From IMG/VR virus record IMGVR_UViG_3300021093_000101, positions 1-53,949 of that record: a stretch of 53,949 nucleotides of DNA; one strand, given 5' to 3'. The DNA is from a virus. The notes beneath the pieces were generated by a model. It searched no databases and was not told where the DNA came from. It saw only the letters and a list, made by a program, of their open reading frames with translations. Within the stretch, counting starts at the first letter, position 1. The number at the start of each line of letters is the position of its first letter. This document shows, in pieces, positions 14,993-25,100 of the stretch. Position numbers and translations under genes: made by a program.

Positions 14993-15241
14993 TTACGGCT
15001 CTTGATTCTTTTCATTGTAGCCAAGTGCTTCGCCATATTCAGCGGCAAGCGAATAAAATGCGTCAATGATGTTTTGAGGAGCATATCCGCAACCAAGAGC
15101 AAATTGATAAAACTGTCTGGTCAAGCCAAAAGCATTTACTTCCTGGCATTGATGAATAATTTCCTGATAACCAGCCGTATCAAAAGTGGTTTCTGCAGAC
15201 CAGCGATGGGAAAAGGAATAGGAATCAACAACAGCAGCCAT
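14993..15241 (-). CDS. Hypothetical protein, fibre region
   Basis: About 82 residues from the ATG at 15241; a TTG/GTG-type start further upstream would place the start inside a terminator hairpin. Aromatic-rich (SYSFSHRW, LTRQFYQFALGCGYAPQN, DAFYSLAAEYGEALGY) and helical. It is unlike the repeat-type fibre proteins around it. No family recognised; perhaps a fibre assembly protein. Confidence 0.6.
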   Translation of the reverse strand: MAAVVDSYSFSHRWSAETTFDTAGYQEIIHQCQEVNAFGLTRQFYQFALGCGYAPQNIIDAFYSLAAEYGEALGYNEKNQEP

Positions 15242-15246
15242 GGCAA

Positions 15247-15282
15247 AAGAAAAGGGCCAGTCCATAGACTAGCCCTTCTTTT
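15247..15282 (-). terminator. Hairpin terminator (works best on the minus strand)
   Basis: GGGC, one mismatch and AGTC, loop CATA, then GACT, mismatch and GCCC, extended by A/T pairs, give a long stem flanked by A-rich and T-rich tracts. Read on the minus strand, the stem is followed by a CTTTTCTTTTG tract. It would end transcripts from the two small genes just upstream. The plus strand also gives a T-rich flank, so it may act both ways. Confidence 0.65.
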
Positions 15283-15289
15283 CCTATTG

Positions 15290-15427
15290 TCAACCGCCTT
15301 GTCCGCGACTAAGTTTGCGACCATGGCTTGACTTGCTATTTTTGCCTTGGCCCTGGCGAGTGCGCTTAGGCTTGCTGATGATGAGGCGCTTAGAGCTTGA
15401 TGCTCCCACCTTGCTTTTGACTGCCAT
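15290..15427 (-). CDS. 45-residue basic protein
   Basis: ATG at 15427 overlaps the stop of the upstream gene (TAATG), so the two are coupled. The product is strongly basic and Ser/Gly rich: MAVKSKVGASSSKRLIISKP, then KRTRQGQGKNSK and ending GRKLSRGQGG. It is probably unstructured and could bind nucleic acid or pack against the virion. A terminator lies 8 bases downstream. No family recognised. Confidence 0.55.
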   Translation of the reverse strand: MAVKSKVGASSSKRLIISKPKRTRQGQGKNSKSSHGRKLSRGQGG

Positions 15428-15621
15428 TATTCAGCAGCCTCCTCTTCAGCAGAAACTTCGGCAGTCTCAACGGCTTTCTCTTCAGAAGAAAAAACCAGAC
15501 CGTCAAGCATGTTTTGCAGCAATCCTCCCGCCATATTAATAAGCGTGGCATCTTGGGTAAGGCGAGCATTGACATAAGCATTGACTGCAGTGATCAGCTC
15601 GCTTTTTTTGCAAGGCATCAT
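15427..15621 (-). CDS. Small acidic-tailed protein
   Basis: 64 residues: KKSELITAVNAYVNARLTQD and ATLINMAGGLLQNMLDGLVF form two helices, followed by an Ala/Glu tail (EEKAVETAEVSAEEEAAE). It is followed directly by a very basic small protein sharing the TAATG junction, an acidic/basic pair that might associate. No family recognised. Confidence 0.55.
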   Translation of the reverse strand: MMPCKKSELITAVNAYVNARLTQDATLINMAGGLLQNMLDGLVFSSEEKAVETAEVSAEEEAAE

Positions 15622-15686
15622 ATCAAATGAAAGCAGGCTTTATTTTAACCATAAAATTCAACCATTCATAGTCGGATGGGTCAAAA

Positions 15687-18191
15687 TTAAGCAAGTCGAT
15701 AAGAGACAAAAGTGTTGGCGGCTGTGCGACGGCTTACAAATCGGCCAGAATTAGCAGCCGTAACAATTGCGCTTCCAACGATAGTGTGACCAGTGTTGCC
15801 AGCAACTGTTACAGAGTTAGTGGCACCAGTGTTAATAATGGACCATTCAAAAGCAAAGTTTGTATAAAGGCTATTAAATCCTGCTTCAGCATTTGTACCA
15901 GTCGGTAAAGTCATCGTAACTGCAGCCGCAGTTGTTGAGGTGATGATACCAGTTTTCATGTTGGCAATGGTAATAGTTGCACTTGTATTAACTGCAGCCG
16001 GGGTTACTTGGTGGTAGCCAATTACGCCTTCCCGTGTAATACGCATGCGTTCAGTTGATGAAGCAGCACCATCCGATGTTGTCGAAAATACGAGCCTTCC
16101 AGGCATATCATTGTCCCCGCTAGTGCCATCAACATCTGCCCTAATTTCAGCTCCATTAACAAAATCAGTACCATCAGCACCTTGAAAACTGATCCGGCCA
16201 ATATTATGGTTGATAGGCACTAAAGTAGTATCATTCTTGCTAATTCCGGCTGATTTTGCAAAAATTAAATTTGGGGCCAAAGCATTTGCCACTATTCCAG
16301 CAACAATTGCCATGGAAGCGGTAGTATTGCTGGTGCCTTCTACTTGAAAACTTGCGCTGGTAGTGGCGCTATTATGAAATCCATCACGCAAACTTTCCTC
16401 CTCTCCCACACAAAATCCACCAGGAACGACGCTGGCTGTAAGAACACCAGCGGCCCAAAAGTTTGTGGCGGAAGACTTCACCTGTAACGTTTGTAATGTG
16501 AGAATACTAGGACTGCCAGCATTCAACCCAATTTCTAAATAAGTAGAAGGATCAGTAAAATTATCTGTAAGGAGAATTGCGGGATTGTTGTACGTGTCAA
16601 TATGAAGCTTGGAAGTCGGATTATTTGTTCCAATTCCCACTTCGCCAAACGAGGAAATTCTCATCACTTCATCTAAGCTGGTGCCGCCAGTATTGACAGA
16701 AAAAATCAATGCGCCTGGCATTACATCGGCGGCTGGTGCGCCATCTATTTCTGCAACGATGCGTGCAGCAGAAACAAATTGCGCCCCATCACTTCCCTGG
16801 AAATCAATTTGACCACATCTGTCATTGTCCGTAACAATAGTATTGCTGCCAATGGCACTGCCGCCAGTCCTGGCAAATACCATGAATGGGCCGTTTGCAT
16901 CAGCGGTGGCATTATGAATTAGAGCAAGTGATCCCCAAGATCCAGCCGCTGTAGTACCACTGCCTTCAATTTGCAATGGAGTGGTAAAAGTGCTGTTGTA
17001 AAAATTTGCACGCGCAGTAGAATTTCCAATTAAAAACCGTCGCGAAGTATCAAAACGAGCCGCTTCAACGCCACTAATAGCAACAGCAATAGTATCTCCA
17101 GCAGGATTCCAAAAACCACTGTTTAAATCAGTGCTAAATGCGTATGATGGTGCACCAACGGCTCCAGAACCAGCCTGGAAGGGATTGGTGCCACTTGCCG
17201 TGACACTTGTTGCAGATAATGTTCCAGTTGTTGTAATGTTTTGAGAGCCAAAATCTGGGGCAATTTTGGTGCCAGCGATGGCGGCAGAAGTATTTACATC
17301 AGCATTAACAATCGCTCCAGAAGCAATGGCTGTTACACCAGCATCGCTAATTGTTACATCGCCCGTAACTGCAGTGGAAGTGGCAACATTGCTTGCATTG
17401 CCAAGCAAAATATTGCCAGCCGTCATTGTCGCCAATTTGCTATAGGCAATGGCGGCAGCACTGTTTATATCAGCATTTACAATTGTGTCATTCGCAATCA
17501 TTGTGCTGGTAACCGTGCCACTGTCACCAGTAGTAACTACTGTGCCCGTTACATTGGGGAAAGTGATCGTCCTGTCGGCTGTTGGGTCGATCACGGCAAG
17601 AGTGGTTTCAAAGCTATCGTCCGTGCTGCCTTCAAAAACCAAACTGCCAGTGGTGCCTATTAAAAGCTCCCCAGTAACCGTGCCGCCAGCTTTTGGCAAT
17701 GCTGCATTGGCCAGGTCGTAAGCCGCCTTTACGGCAGTAGAAGAAGCAATGGTGGTAGAGCTAGTAGTGCTTGTGCTATCGCTAACTTTGCTTTGCAATC
17801 CAGAAGGCGTAACTGCCCTAATCGCATCAGTGCCCGCCTGTGTTTCCGCTGGTGTCGCCAGTTCAACTAAACCAACGACAGTTTCAGTGCCAGAAGGCGT
17901 GAGATTGATAAAAGCACTGCCTGTGTAGTATTTCAAGCCTGGTGTGGTCAGGCTATTATCCACCCATAGTTCGCCCAAAGAATTGCCAGCACTGCCAGCG
18001 GGTACGGCATTTGGAGCGGCACTTCCTACATGCGCTGGCCCCACTTTCACCACTCCCCCATTGCTATCCTTGAAGAATAATGCAGGCGTTCCAGAAGCAG
18101 TATTGATGGCAAGTTGTCCATCTACTAAGCCTGACGCAGTGGGGCGCTTGTCAGCAGTGGACGAACGAAGATGCTTGAGGGTGGAAGCCAT
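15687..18191 (-). CDS. Large tail fibre protein
   Basis: 834 residues. The N-terminus (LRSSTADKRPTASGLVDGQL, then INTASGTPALFFKD) is the recurrent attachment module of cyanophage fibres. Next come a Gly-rich segment with YYTGSAFINL, a Thr/Ser/Ala-rich shaft with imperfect repeats such as GAIVNADVNTSAAIAGTKI, and a C-terminal part with two copies of the phrase IxFQGxDGxxFVxxAxIxAxxDG, typical of fibre tips. Probable receptor-binding fibre. It is the longest fibre gene here. Confidence 0.85.
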   Translation of the reverse strand: MASTLKHLRSSTADKRPTASGLVDGQLAINTASGTPALFFKDSNGGVVKVGPAHVGSAAPNAVPAGSAGNSLGELWVDNSLTTPGLKYYTGSAFINLTPSGTETVVGLVELATPAETQAGTDAIRAVTPSGLQSKVSDSTSTTSSTTIASSTAVKAAYDLANAALPKAGGTVTGELLIGTTGSLVFEGSTDDSFETTLAVIDPTADRTITFPNVTGTVVTTGDSGTVTSTMIANDTIVNADINSAAAIAYSKLATMTAGNILLGNASNVATSTAVTGDVTISDAGVTAIASGAIVNADVNTSAAIAGTKIAPDFGSQNITTTGTLSATSVTASGTNPFQAGSGAVGAPSYAFSTDLNSGFWNPAGDTIAVAISGVEAARFDTSRRFLIGNSTARANFYNSTFTTPLQIEGSGTTAAGSWGSLALIHNATADANGPFMVFARTGGSAIGSNTIVTDNDRCGQIDFQGSDGAQFVSAARIVAEIDGAPAADVMPGALIFSVNTGGTSLDEVMRISSFGEVGIGTNNPTSKLHIDTYNNPAILLTDNFTDPSTYLEIGLNAGSPSILTLQTLQVKSSATNFWAAGVLTASVVPGGFCVGEEESLRDGFHNSATTSASFQVEGTSNTTASMAIVAGIVANALAPNLIFAKSAGISKNDTTLVPINHNIGRISFQGADGTDFVNGAEIRADVDGTSGDNDMPGRLVFSTTSDGAASSTERMRITREGVIGYHQVTPAAVNTSATITIANMKTGIITSTTAAAVTMTLPTGTNAEAGFNSLYTNFAFEWSIINTGATNSVTVAGNTGHTIVGSAIVTAANSGRFVSRRTAANTFVSYRLA

Positions 18192-18243
18192 AAGAATGGA
18201 AGCCGAACCAAAAGGCGGCGGTTAATTTTGCTCTATTCTAAAG

Positions 18244-18417
18244 CTAAGTATATTCTCCTTCGTCAATAACACTATTTGTTTCGTTAATAACATAATCTAG
18301 ATCGTCCCATGCAGTGTAATAAAACGCACTAGCAACTTTTACGAGCACCTGTCCCGGTGCTCCGTAAGGAGGAACTTCTGTCCCTGAATAAACAAATTGC
18401 GCGGGACGATGTGGCAT
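18244..18417 (-). CDS. 57-residue hypothetical protein between two fibre genes
   Basis: ATG at 18417 with GGGAGAA about 6 bases upstream, a clear ribosome site. The product starts MPHRPAQFVYSGTEVPPYG, then a beta-type segment (QVLVKVASAFYYTAWDDLDY) and an acidic end (IDEGEYT). It fills the 254-base gap between two large fibre genes. No family recognised; perhaps a small fibre chaperone or decoration. Confidence 0.7.
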   Translation of the reverse strand: MPHRPAQFVYSGTEVPPYGAPGQVLVKVASAFYYTAWDDLDYVINETNSVIDEGEYT

Positions 18418-18445
18418 TTATTTTCTCCCATAACTTGACAAAAAA

Positions 18446-20698
18446 TTAATAAGAACCATCATCTAGCGTGCCAATCGTCATAACACCCGTGCCAGAGGCT
18501 ACTAAGACTTCCGAAGATCCTCTTACGACGCCAGTTGTGCCACTTGTTGCAATTTGTATTTTTGACCAAATCAATTCATTAAAATCCTCTTGACTCGCCA
18601 CCCCGGAAGCCACTGGAACAAGAGAGCTGCCATCAACAAGCACGTCTTGATCGGAAATGCCAGCGACAGCACTCGCCAGTTCAACTTTCGTCCAAGTGGA
18701 TCCAGTGCCTTCTGATAGCACCCAATTGCCTATGGATAGGGCGACATTGGGGGCTGGAGTTGAGCCAACGCCACTTGCAGTAACAATAAGATAAATGCCA
18801 TTATTGCTCGTATTGGGCGAAGACAACGGCGAGCCTACAGTCAGACCGGCTTCAATGCCATAAGAGTTAATGCTTTCAACAACATTGCCGGAAGCATTAT
18901 AAGTGCCACCAAAACGAAGATTGATCTGAGTGGGACTGCCATATCCCAAATTCAACCAATAACCATTAATACTAGGGCTAACCTCGCCCACCCAAATATA
19001 GGCAGAACGGTCATTAGGATTAACCCACCACTGTCCAGCAAATTCAGGCGTTGGGGCGCTTTCGCTAATCTGAGCGATGCCATAATCGGCAAGTTGCTGA
19101 GCGGTGACACTATTCTCAGCTAAAAATGTACTATCAAATGTGCCTGTAGTGATTTTGCTGGTGTCAAGATCTGGAATGTCAGAAGCCTGTAAAGTGGCTT
19201 GCGCTGTCACAATATGACCTTGAGCATCAATTGTTACTGATCCCGCATAAGTGCCCGCAATTGCTACGTTGCTATGGTCAATGACGCCTAAAGCATCCAC
19301 GGCCAAGCCAGCGCCAGGTCGCATTGCCCCTGTGTCCCCACTTGTCGCAATCGGCAAGTCTGCTGCAACTAAGTTTCTAAAGGTGGGAGCGGCATCAACT
19401 CCAGTGGAAGGTCCTGCAAAAATTTGATTGGCTACTTGCGTGTCAAGAGTGGTGGTAATTGTTGCCGAAAAATTATCTGGATAGGCAACAGAAAAAGCAA
19501 TGGGAGTGGAATCGGCAAAAGTGAGCGTGCCAATTGCAGCTTGACGCTCCCAAGTGCCACCATCCCACGTGTATTCAATTTTGGTCGAATCATCAAACCA
19601 TTTTTGTCCTACAAACGTGCCATTGCCCACAGGCGCATTTGCGGCAACAATAGAGGAAGAATTGTCGGCAAGTTTGATTGCAGTGATGCCACTATCTGCA
19701 ATTTGAGAACTTCCCACTGCCCCATCGGCAATCTTTGCCTGGGTGATGGCATCATCAAGAACGTTAATTGTCACCACTGCGTCAGCAGCAAGTTTCCCAG
19801 CCTCAATGCCGCTTGCCGCGATCTTGGCATTAGTAATTGCTCCATCGGCTAAATTGGCAGTTAAAACGCCGCCAGCGGCAATTTGCAGGCCGCTAATTGT
19901 TGCGCTGGTAATCTTGCTGCCAGGCACACTGCCATCGGCCAAATTGAGCTTGGCATAAGCAATGGTGGCATCGGCAATTTTGTCGTTTGTAATTGCTAAC
20001 GCCCCAAGAGCCGTAGTGTTCACTGCTCCGGCAGCAAATTTAGCGCTAGTAATGCCTTCATCTGCCAGCGCCAATGTGCCAACTGCTCCATTAGCAAGTC
20101 TTGACGCTTCAATGGTGGAAGCAGCAATATCAGCGTTGACGATGGTGCCATCAGCAATTTTGGCTGAAGTGATGGCTCCATTCGCCACCTTTGCCGTGAT
20201 TACAGCACTATCAGCTAATGCCGCAGAGCTGAGACCCGAAGCGCTGATCTTGGCAGTGGTAACATTGCCATCAGCAATTTTGTCAGTGGTAACTGCACTG
20301 TCCCCGATGCCCGCAGTGGGCATAACCACTTGCTGATAGTCGCCTGCTGAATAAATAAAAAGATTACTATCAGTAGTGCGAAACCATCCGCGTCCGCCAA
20401 AATTATCAGCTACAGGCGCCGTGCTTTGTTCTGCAATGGAACTATCATTGGCCAGCTTGATGGCCGTGATTGCACCAGTGGCAATGGCGGCGGAGCCAAG
20501 CTTGACAGTACTGGCTTGATTAAGCTTGCTTAAATCAATATTGCCACTTGCCGTTAGCGCAATGCCATTCTGAACAAACTGATTGGCTTTGATTTTCTTG
20601 GTTTCGCTAGAACTAATATCAACAATGGCCAGCAAATCATTCGCTGCCAGAGCGGCTCCAGAAAGCTCTGTAAGCTGTGAAATAGTTTGGTCGGCCAT
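18446..20698 (-). CDS. Large tail fibre protein with decapeptide repeats
   Basis: 750 residues. The N-terminal module MADQTISQLTELSGAALAAN, followed by DLLAIVDISSSETKKI, is a common phage fibre attachment sequence. Residues about 130-345 are a near-perfect array of 10-residue repeats of the type IADGAITTAK, followed by GxxWFDDSTKIEYTWDGGTW and later beta-rich domains (WWVNPNDRSAYIWVGE). The regular decapeptide suggests a beta-helical or trimeric shaft. Probable side or central fibre. Confidence 0.85.
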   Translation of the reverse strand: MADQTISQLTELSGAALAANDLLAIVDISSSETKKIKANQFVQNGIALTASGNIDLSKLNQASTVKLGSAAIATGAITAIKLANDSSIAEQSTAPVADNFGGRGWFRTTDSNLFIYSAGDYQQVVMPTAGIGDSAVTTDKIADGNVTTAKISASGLSSAALADSAVITAKVANGAITSAKIADGTIVNADIAASTIEASRLANGAVGTLALADEGITSAKFAAGAVNTTALGALAITNDKIADATIAYAKLNLADGSVPGSKITSATISGLQIAAGGVLTANLADGAITNAKIAASGIEAGKLAADAVVTINVLDDAITQAKIADGAVGSSQIADSGITAIKLADNSSSIVAANAPVGNGTFVGQKWFDDSTKIEYTWDGGTWERQAAIGTLTFADSTPIAFSVAYPDNFSATITTTLDTQVANQIFAGPSTGVDAAPTFRNLVAADLPIATSGDTGAMRPGAGLAVDALGVIDHSNVAIAGTYAGSVTIDAQGHIVTAQATLQASDIPDLDTSKITTGTFDSTFLAENSVTAQQLADYGIAQISESAPTPEFAGQWWVNPNDRSAYIWVGEVSPSINGYWLNLGYGSPTQINLRFGGTYNASGNVVESINSYGIEAGLTVGSPLSSPNTSNNGIYLIVTASGVGSTPAPNVALSIGNWVLSEGTGSTWTKVELASAVAGISDQDVLVDGSSLVPVASGVASQEDFNELIWSKIQIATSGTTGVVRGSSEVLVASGTGVMTIGTLDDGSY
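19650..20310 (-). repeat. Array of about 20 decapeptide (30-base) repeats in a fibre gene
   Basis: Consecutive units read, for example, IADGNVTTAK, VANGAITSAK, IADGTIVNAD, LADEGITSAK, LADGAITNAK, IADGAVGSSQ. Eleven units are followed by one 12-residue unit and about eight more units. At DNA level the units are diverged but share the phrase ATCGGCAATTTT in the plus-strand reading. Confidence 0.8.
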
Positions 20699-20740
20699 CT
20701 TAAAAGACTATTCCTGATAATGGGATTCTAGCGATGATCA

Positions 20741-21622
20741 TTAATCATCCACCTCTTTTAGTAAAGCGTCCACCGTATATTCGCTCAAGTTAATCTTGTC
20801 AAGATTTTCTTGTAGCACGTAAGAAGGAGCCTGCCCCACTTGTAATTTCACTTCGCCAGTGGTCAAAAAATCTACAGCGCATGAAATAATATTGTCGCTT
20901 CTTACTTCCACGCCAGCGCGAGTGACAACAGCTTCAAATTGATACCACACGTCTAAATTGCTGCCATACGACATTTCTGTTGCTAAAAACAAAGAAGCCT
21001 CAAATGCACTGCCAGTTTCCACTCTCTGAATAAGTTGCAGCAGAAGCAAAGGAGTTTCTTCGTTCGCAATTGTGTCGTAGCCAAACAACACATCAATACT
21101 TCCATTGCCGCTAATAAGCCCAGCGGAATATTGCTGTCTAAATTTGTCGCTCAAGCTTGTAATATCAACGGCTTCTCTTTCAGTGTTAAGCGTATAACCA
21201 GTCACTTTTCCTAGCGTATTAAAATTAGTGTCTTCTATGCTTATTTCTACGGTTAATGGTTCGCCCTCAAAAGAAACCAAGGCAATTTCATTGTCTCGAT
21301 TATTGTTGATAGCGTCGTTAAACTGCGAAAAACCTCTTAATCCGCCAAGAGTATTGACATTCACATAGAACGCCGCCCTGTTTAAAGATACGGTTGTATC
21401 TGTCCAGCTCCAAAATGATGGGGGAAGAAATGCAAGCCCGCGAGGATCCTCTGTAGTGATGGTAATAAAATCACCAGTCAAAAGATCTTCTTCGGAACCG
21501 TCGAAACCAAATCTATTCAGAGTGGTATTAATATCGTCCGAAACAATTGATTTAGAAAGCACAATTTTTTGCGTGCTTCTCCGCAGTTTAACTACGCCAT
21601 TATGCCCTGCAAATAGCGTCAT
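20741..21622 (-). CDS. Tail-tube-like structural protein
   Basis: 293 residues. The start MTLFAGHNGVVKLRR resembles that of the neighbour (MAFYTGRSGSLSFG). The central part, VTGYTLNTEREAVDITSL then FRQQYSAGLISGNGSIDVLF, fits the tail-tube pattern (strand, Asp-Ile-Thr-Ser, then Gly-Ser-Ile strand). It sits between the fibre genes and the tip gene, away from the main tail tube gene at 36282. Possibly a tip or distal tube ring. Confidence 0.65.
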   Translation of the reverse strand: MTLFAGHNGVVKLRRSTQKIVLSKSIVSDDINTTLNRFGFDGSEEDLLTGDFITITTEDPRGLAFLPPSFWSWTDTTVSLNRAAFYVNVNTLGGLRGFSQFNDAINNNRDNEIALVSFEGEPLTVEISIEDTNFNTLGKVTGYTLNTEREAVDITSLSDKFRQQYSAGLISGNGSIDVLFGYDTIANEETPLLLLQLIQRVETGSAFEASLFLATEMSYGSNLDVWYQFEAVVTRAGVEVRSDNIISCAVDFLTTGEVKLQVGQAPSYVLQENLDKINLSEYTVDALLKEVDD

Positions 21623-21627
21623 AACAA

Positions 21628-22110
21628 TTAAACAACGGTTTCAACAAAGTCACCATCCATCGTAAATTGAATGGGAACAGTCGAAAGTTCTCCAGTGGAG
21701 ACGGCGATACCAGCGGAAGTAATATAGGCCCAAAATTTAATATCATCGCTTGAATCCCCGCCTACGTTTAATTGAAGAAACACGCGGTCTGCTTCAGTAA
21801 TATTTCCAGTTTTGTGAATAGCGCCACTCAGAAGAGTGTTAAAACCATAGAGCGTATTACTTTCTGCGCCCTCAAGCCGATAATAAATTAATGTGGCACT
21901 GCCAGTAGCACCCTTAACGCCAGGGGTAAAGGTATTAACACCACTATCAATGGAGTTGGTGGAAATTAGCTCAACAGTAGTATCTAAGTTCCAATCACGA
22001 ATTTTTGCCACTTGACGAATATTAGTGGGCGCTGTCAGCGAACTAGAAGGCGCTGTGCTATCCGTTGTGCCAAACGACAGGCTTCCAGAGCGGCCAGTAT
22101 AGAAAGCCAT
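21628..22110 (-). CDS. Tail-tube-like structural protein, short paralogue
   Basis: 160 residues. KIRDWNLDTTVELISTNSID then FTPGVKGATGSATLIYYRLE is the tail-tube signature (W..D...E...T.S, then G..G.A). It ends FTMDGDFVETVV, a typical last strand. It is followed after 5 bases by the longer relative at 20741-21622. Since 36282-36860 is the better major tail tube, these two are probably tail-tip or baseplate rings with the same fold. Confidence 0.65.
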   Translation of the reverse strand: MAFYTGRSGSLSFGTTDSTAPSSSLTAPTNIRQVAKIRDWNLDTTVELISTNSIDSGVNTFTPGVKGATGSATLIYYRLEGAESNTLYGFNTLLSGAIHKTGNITEADRVFLQLNVGGDSSDDIKFWAYITSAGIAVSTGELSTVPIQFTMDGDFVETVV

Positions 22111-22150
22111 GGATAATCAATAAGTCTTTTGATTGTATTCTAAAAGCATT

Positions 22151-25100
22151 TTATTCGGGGCGGCCATCAATGGTAAACAATCCAGCCACTCTTGATGCCA
22201 AGCCATTACTAATAAGTGAAAGGCCATTGGCATCCACGCCATGCTCTACGCCACGCACTGTCACTTCTCCTTCTTCATCCATCGCCACTTCTGTCACTTT
22301 AAACACACGCTTATTGCGAATGGCCGTGCCAAGCACAAAGATATTGCCAGCAAAGCCTGCCAATGACGAAGCCGTGTTATTACTCACAACAACATTAGAG
22401 CGGGCAACTGTCCCAGAAGTGGTGGCATCAGGATCATACAGAAGAAACTGATACGAACCATTGCTTACGGTGCCAGCTAGCGGCAAATTCAAAACTCCTC
22501 CCTCTCCAATGCTGCCCGTTTGAATGCCATTCCATTGGTTCTGCGCAAGCTCTACATAGATGTAGCCGCCAGGGGCCACAAAGCTATCCGTGGGGAAAGT
22601 TTTAAATTCAATGGCGCGGCGAGAATGGCGCTTCACTTGACAAAGATATTTGGCCAGCTTGATGGCCTGTTCCCTATTTGTTATGAATCTTGATGCGTCG
22701 ATTGTTTCGCGAATTGCCAAATCAGGACTTAATGTATTTCCATTTATGTCGTTTGTGAGGTAAACTTCTACGCTATTATTGCGCGGAAACACGCCATCGC
22801 GTTCATTTTGCCTATAAATTACTGTAAGAATTACATCTTCGGTGTTGCTGCCATAATCGATAAACTCTTCTTTATAACTATCCTCCAAAATGTTACCAGG
22901 ACTAAATAGGGCCGTGATGGGAATAGTTCTTGAGATTGCACCAGTATTTCTGTCGTAAGGTACTGCAGGAATCAGGGCGTCTCGACCATCTTTTTTGACG
23001 AGCTCTAACAAGCTAAACCCTGCAACGGATGCCCAAAACTCACGCCAAGAAGAAGGCTCTGCAATAATACCATCCATAAACAATCGGTTGACTTCGCAAA
23101 ACTTTTTACTCCTGGCAAGCTCTTCTAAATCAACAGAAAATGGAACGCCCGTTGGTGCATTTCCAGCATATTTGCCAATGCCATCATTTACATCCAAAAT
23201 GGTATCTATAAAAATATCTGGCGCTGTATTGGCATGGCCATTAGCGGTGGGAGATAAATATTGAAAATTTGGTTGTCCCCATGCGATGCCACTCACTGTT
23301 CCAGAAGTTCGCAACAATCTTGACTTGCGTCCCTGCGTGACAAACATTGTCAGCGAACGCAAATCTTGAACATTACGACCAGAATATAAATTCAATCCCA
23401 CTAGTGAAAGATCGCTATATAAGCCAGCAAAAGTTGTAAATGGCTCAGTAATTTGCTCTGTAACTGCCGTTAAAGTAAGCTCTGGACCGTTGTCAAACGA
23501 GGTTTGATATTGTGTGTCAGCAGTATTGCTAAACAAATCCCATTCGTTGGTTTTGATTGGAGAATTATTCAATGGGGGAAGCATATTTGTGCTATTAACC
23601 ACTCGCCCCGTAAAGGTCAGTGTTCTTCCGCCGCCAAGACTAATGCGGGCACTACTGCCACTATTTTCCAGATAAAAGAAACGATACAAGGAACCTTCAT
23701 TAAGAGCCCTGCTCCTGAATTCAGACGTTGTGTCATGAATGGGTTCTAGTTCAAAGTGCCAATTGGCAGCATTGTTCACTCCTGTTTGTCCAGAATTGAA
23801 TCGCAGATAAATAAAATTATCGTTATCTGCGGCACGTCTCACTGCAAAAATACCCTTTACATAGGAAAAATTACTGTCTCCAGAACGCTTATATTTCATC
23901 AAAAATAAAGATGTGCGCAGTTTGATGCCATTGTCGCTAATGGGATAGCCTGTAACGTTTCTACTGCCATATTTTTCTTGTCGCCCGCTAATCCTCCGAA
24001 AAACTCGTGCCTTTAGTGCTAGGTCAATAATGTGACATGGAGAAAGCGTTTCGTAGCTTGCTTTTTCAATTTTTACTAATGCTTTTGTAAAGAAATAATC
24101 ATCTGATCTTGTTCCAGCGTTAATTTCGTTTTGATAATCAATATAGGCCTGAAGGTCCGCTCGTTCCTGTGTTGTTAATAAGCGCTTGAAGACAAGGCGC
24201 GTCGAAGGGCGAGCAAGGCCTCCTCTCACCGAAGTAACTTGAGTGACTTCCAATTCACGAATGCGGTTATTTCTCAATAAATCTTGCGGGGTTCTAGCGT
24301 TAGGGCTATCGTCTTCTGCCAACAAATCATCAACCACCCTTCTTAAGCGCACATAATTGGGATCGCTATCTGCAAGAGCTTGTGCACTTTCAGCGGCAGT
24401 ATTGGCGCTGTAAGGCACGCTAGGGGCAAGTCCAGCTTCTACGCAGCGAAGCGTGACAGTCATGTTGCCATCATCGGTAGAGCCTCTGTTGACAGTGACA
24501 ACGCTAAATTGAGCAGATCCAAGTTTGAAAATTGCTGCATTGTCAAACGCAGAAGACAATGCCCGTCGTTGATCAGCAGCCTCTTCTTCAACAGTAGTAC
24601 TTTGTTGAGTGACGGTAGATGCAAGAGTGATCCTCAAAGTGGTTCCAACTGCAATGGGGCGAAGAGTTGAGGAAGGCGCAGAAGCCCCCCACGCGCTTAA
24701 CGATGATGCAGTGATACCATTTATGGCACTTTCTTCCCTTCCGGCCTGATTGCGAATAATAATATCTACATTGATTGGTACTGGCGAATAAACCCCAAAT
24801 CTATTAGCAATGGCGGGCGATAAAGCATGGCTAAAACCATCCCCGGCAGAAGTGGAAGACGATGGAACAATGCGATATAAATTACGACTACCCACGCCAC
24901 TGGCAGCGGGATCTGCCTCGCCATTACCCCCAATTCTTAAGTCATTACCGCGAATAATACCAGTGCTATTAGGGCGAAAATAAAGCCAATAGTTTTGAGC
25001 AATGAGATCGCGAAGAGGAGTTTGGCCAAAAGCAGCGCGTTGATAATCAATAGCGCCAATACCACCGGCCCCAAGAACAAGTAACATTTGCACATATTGA

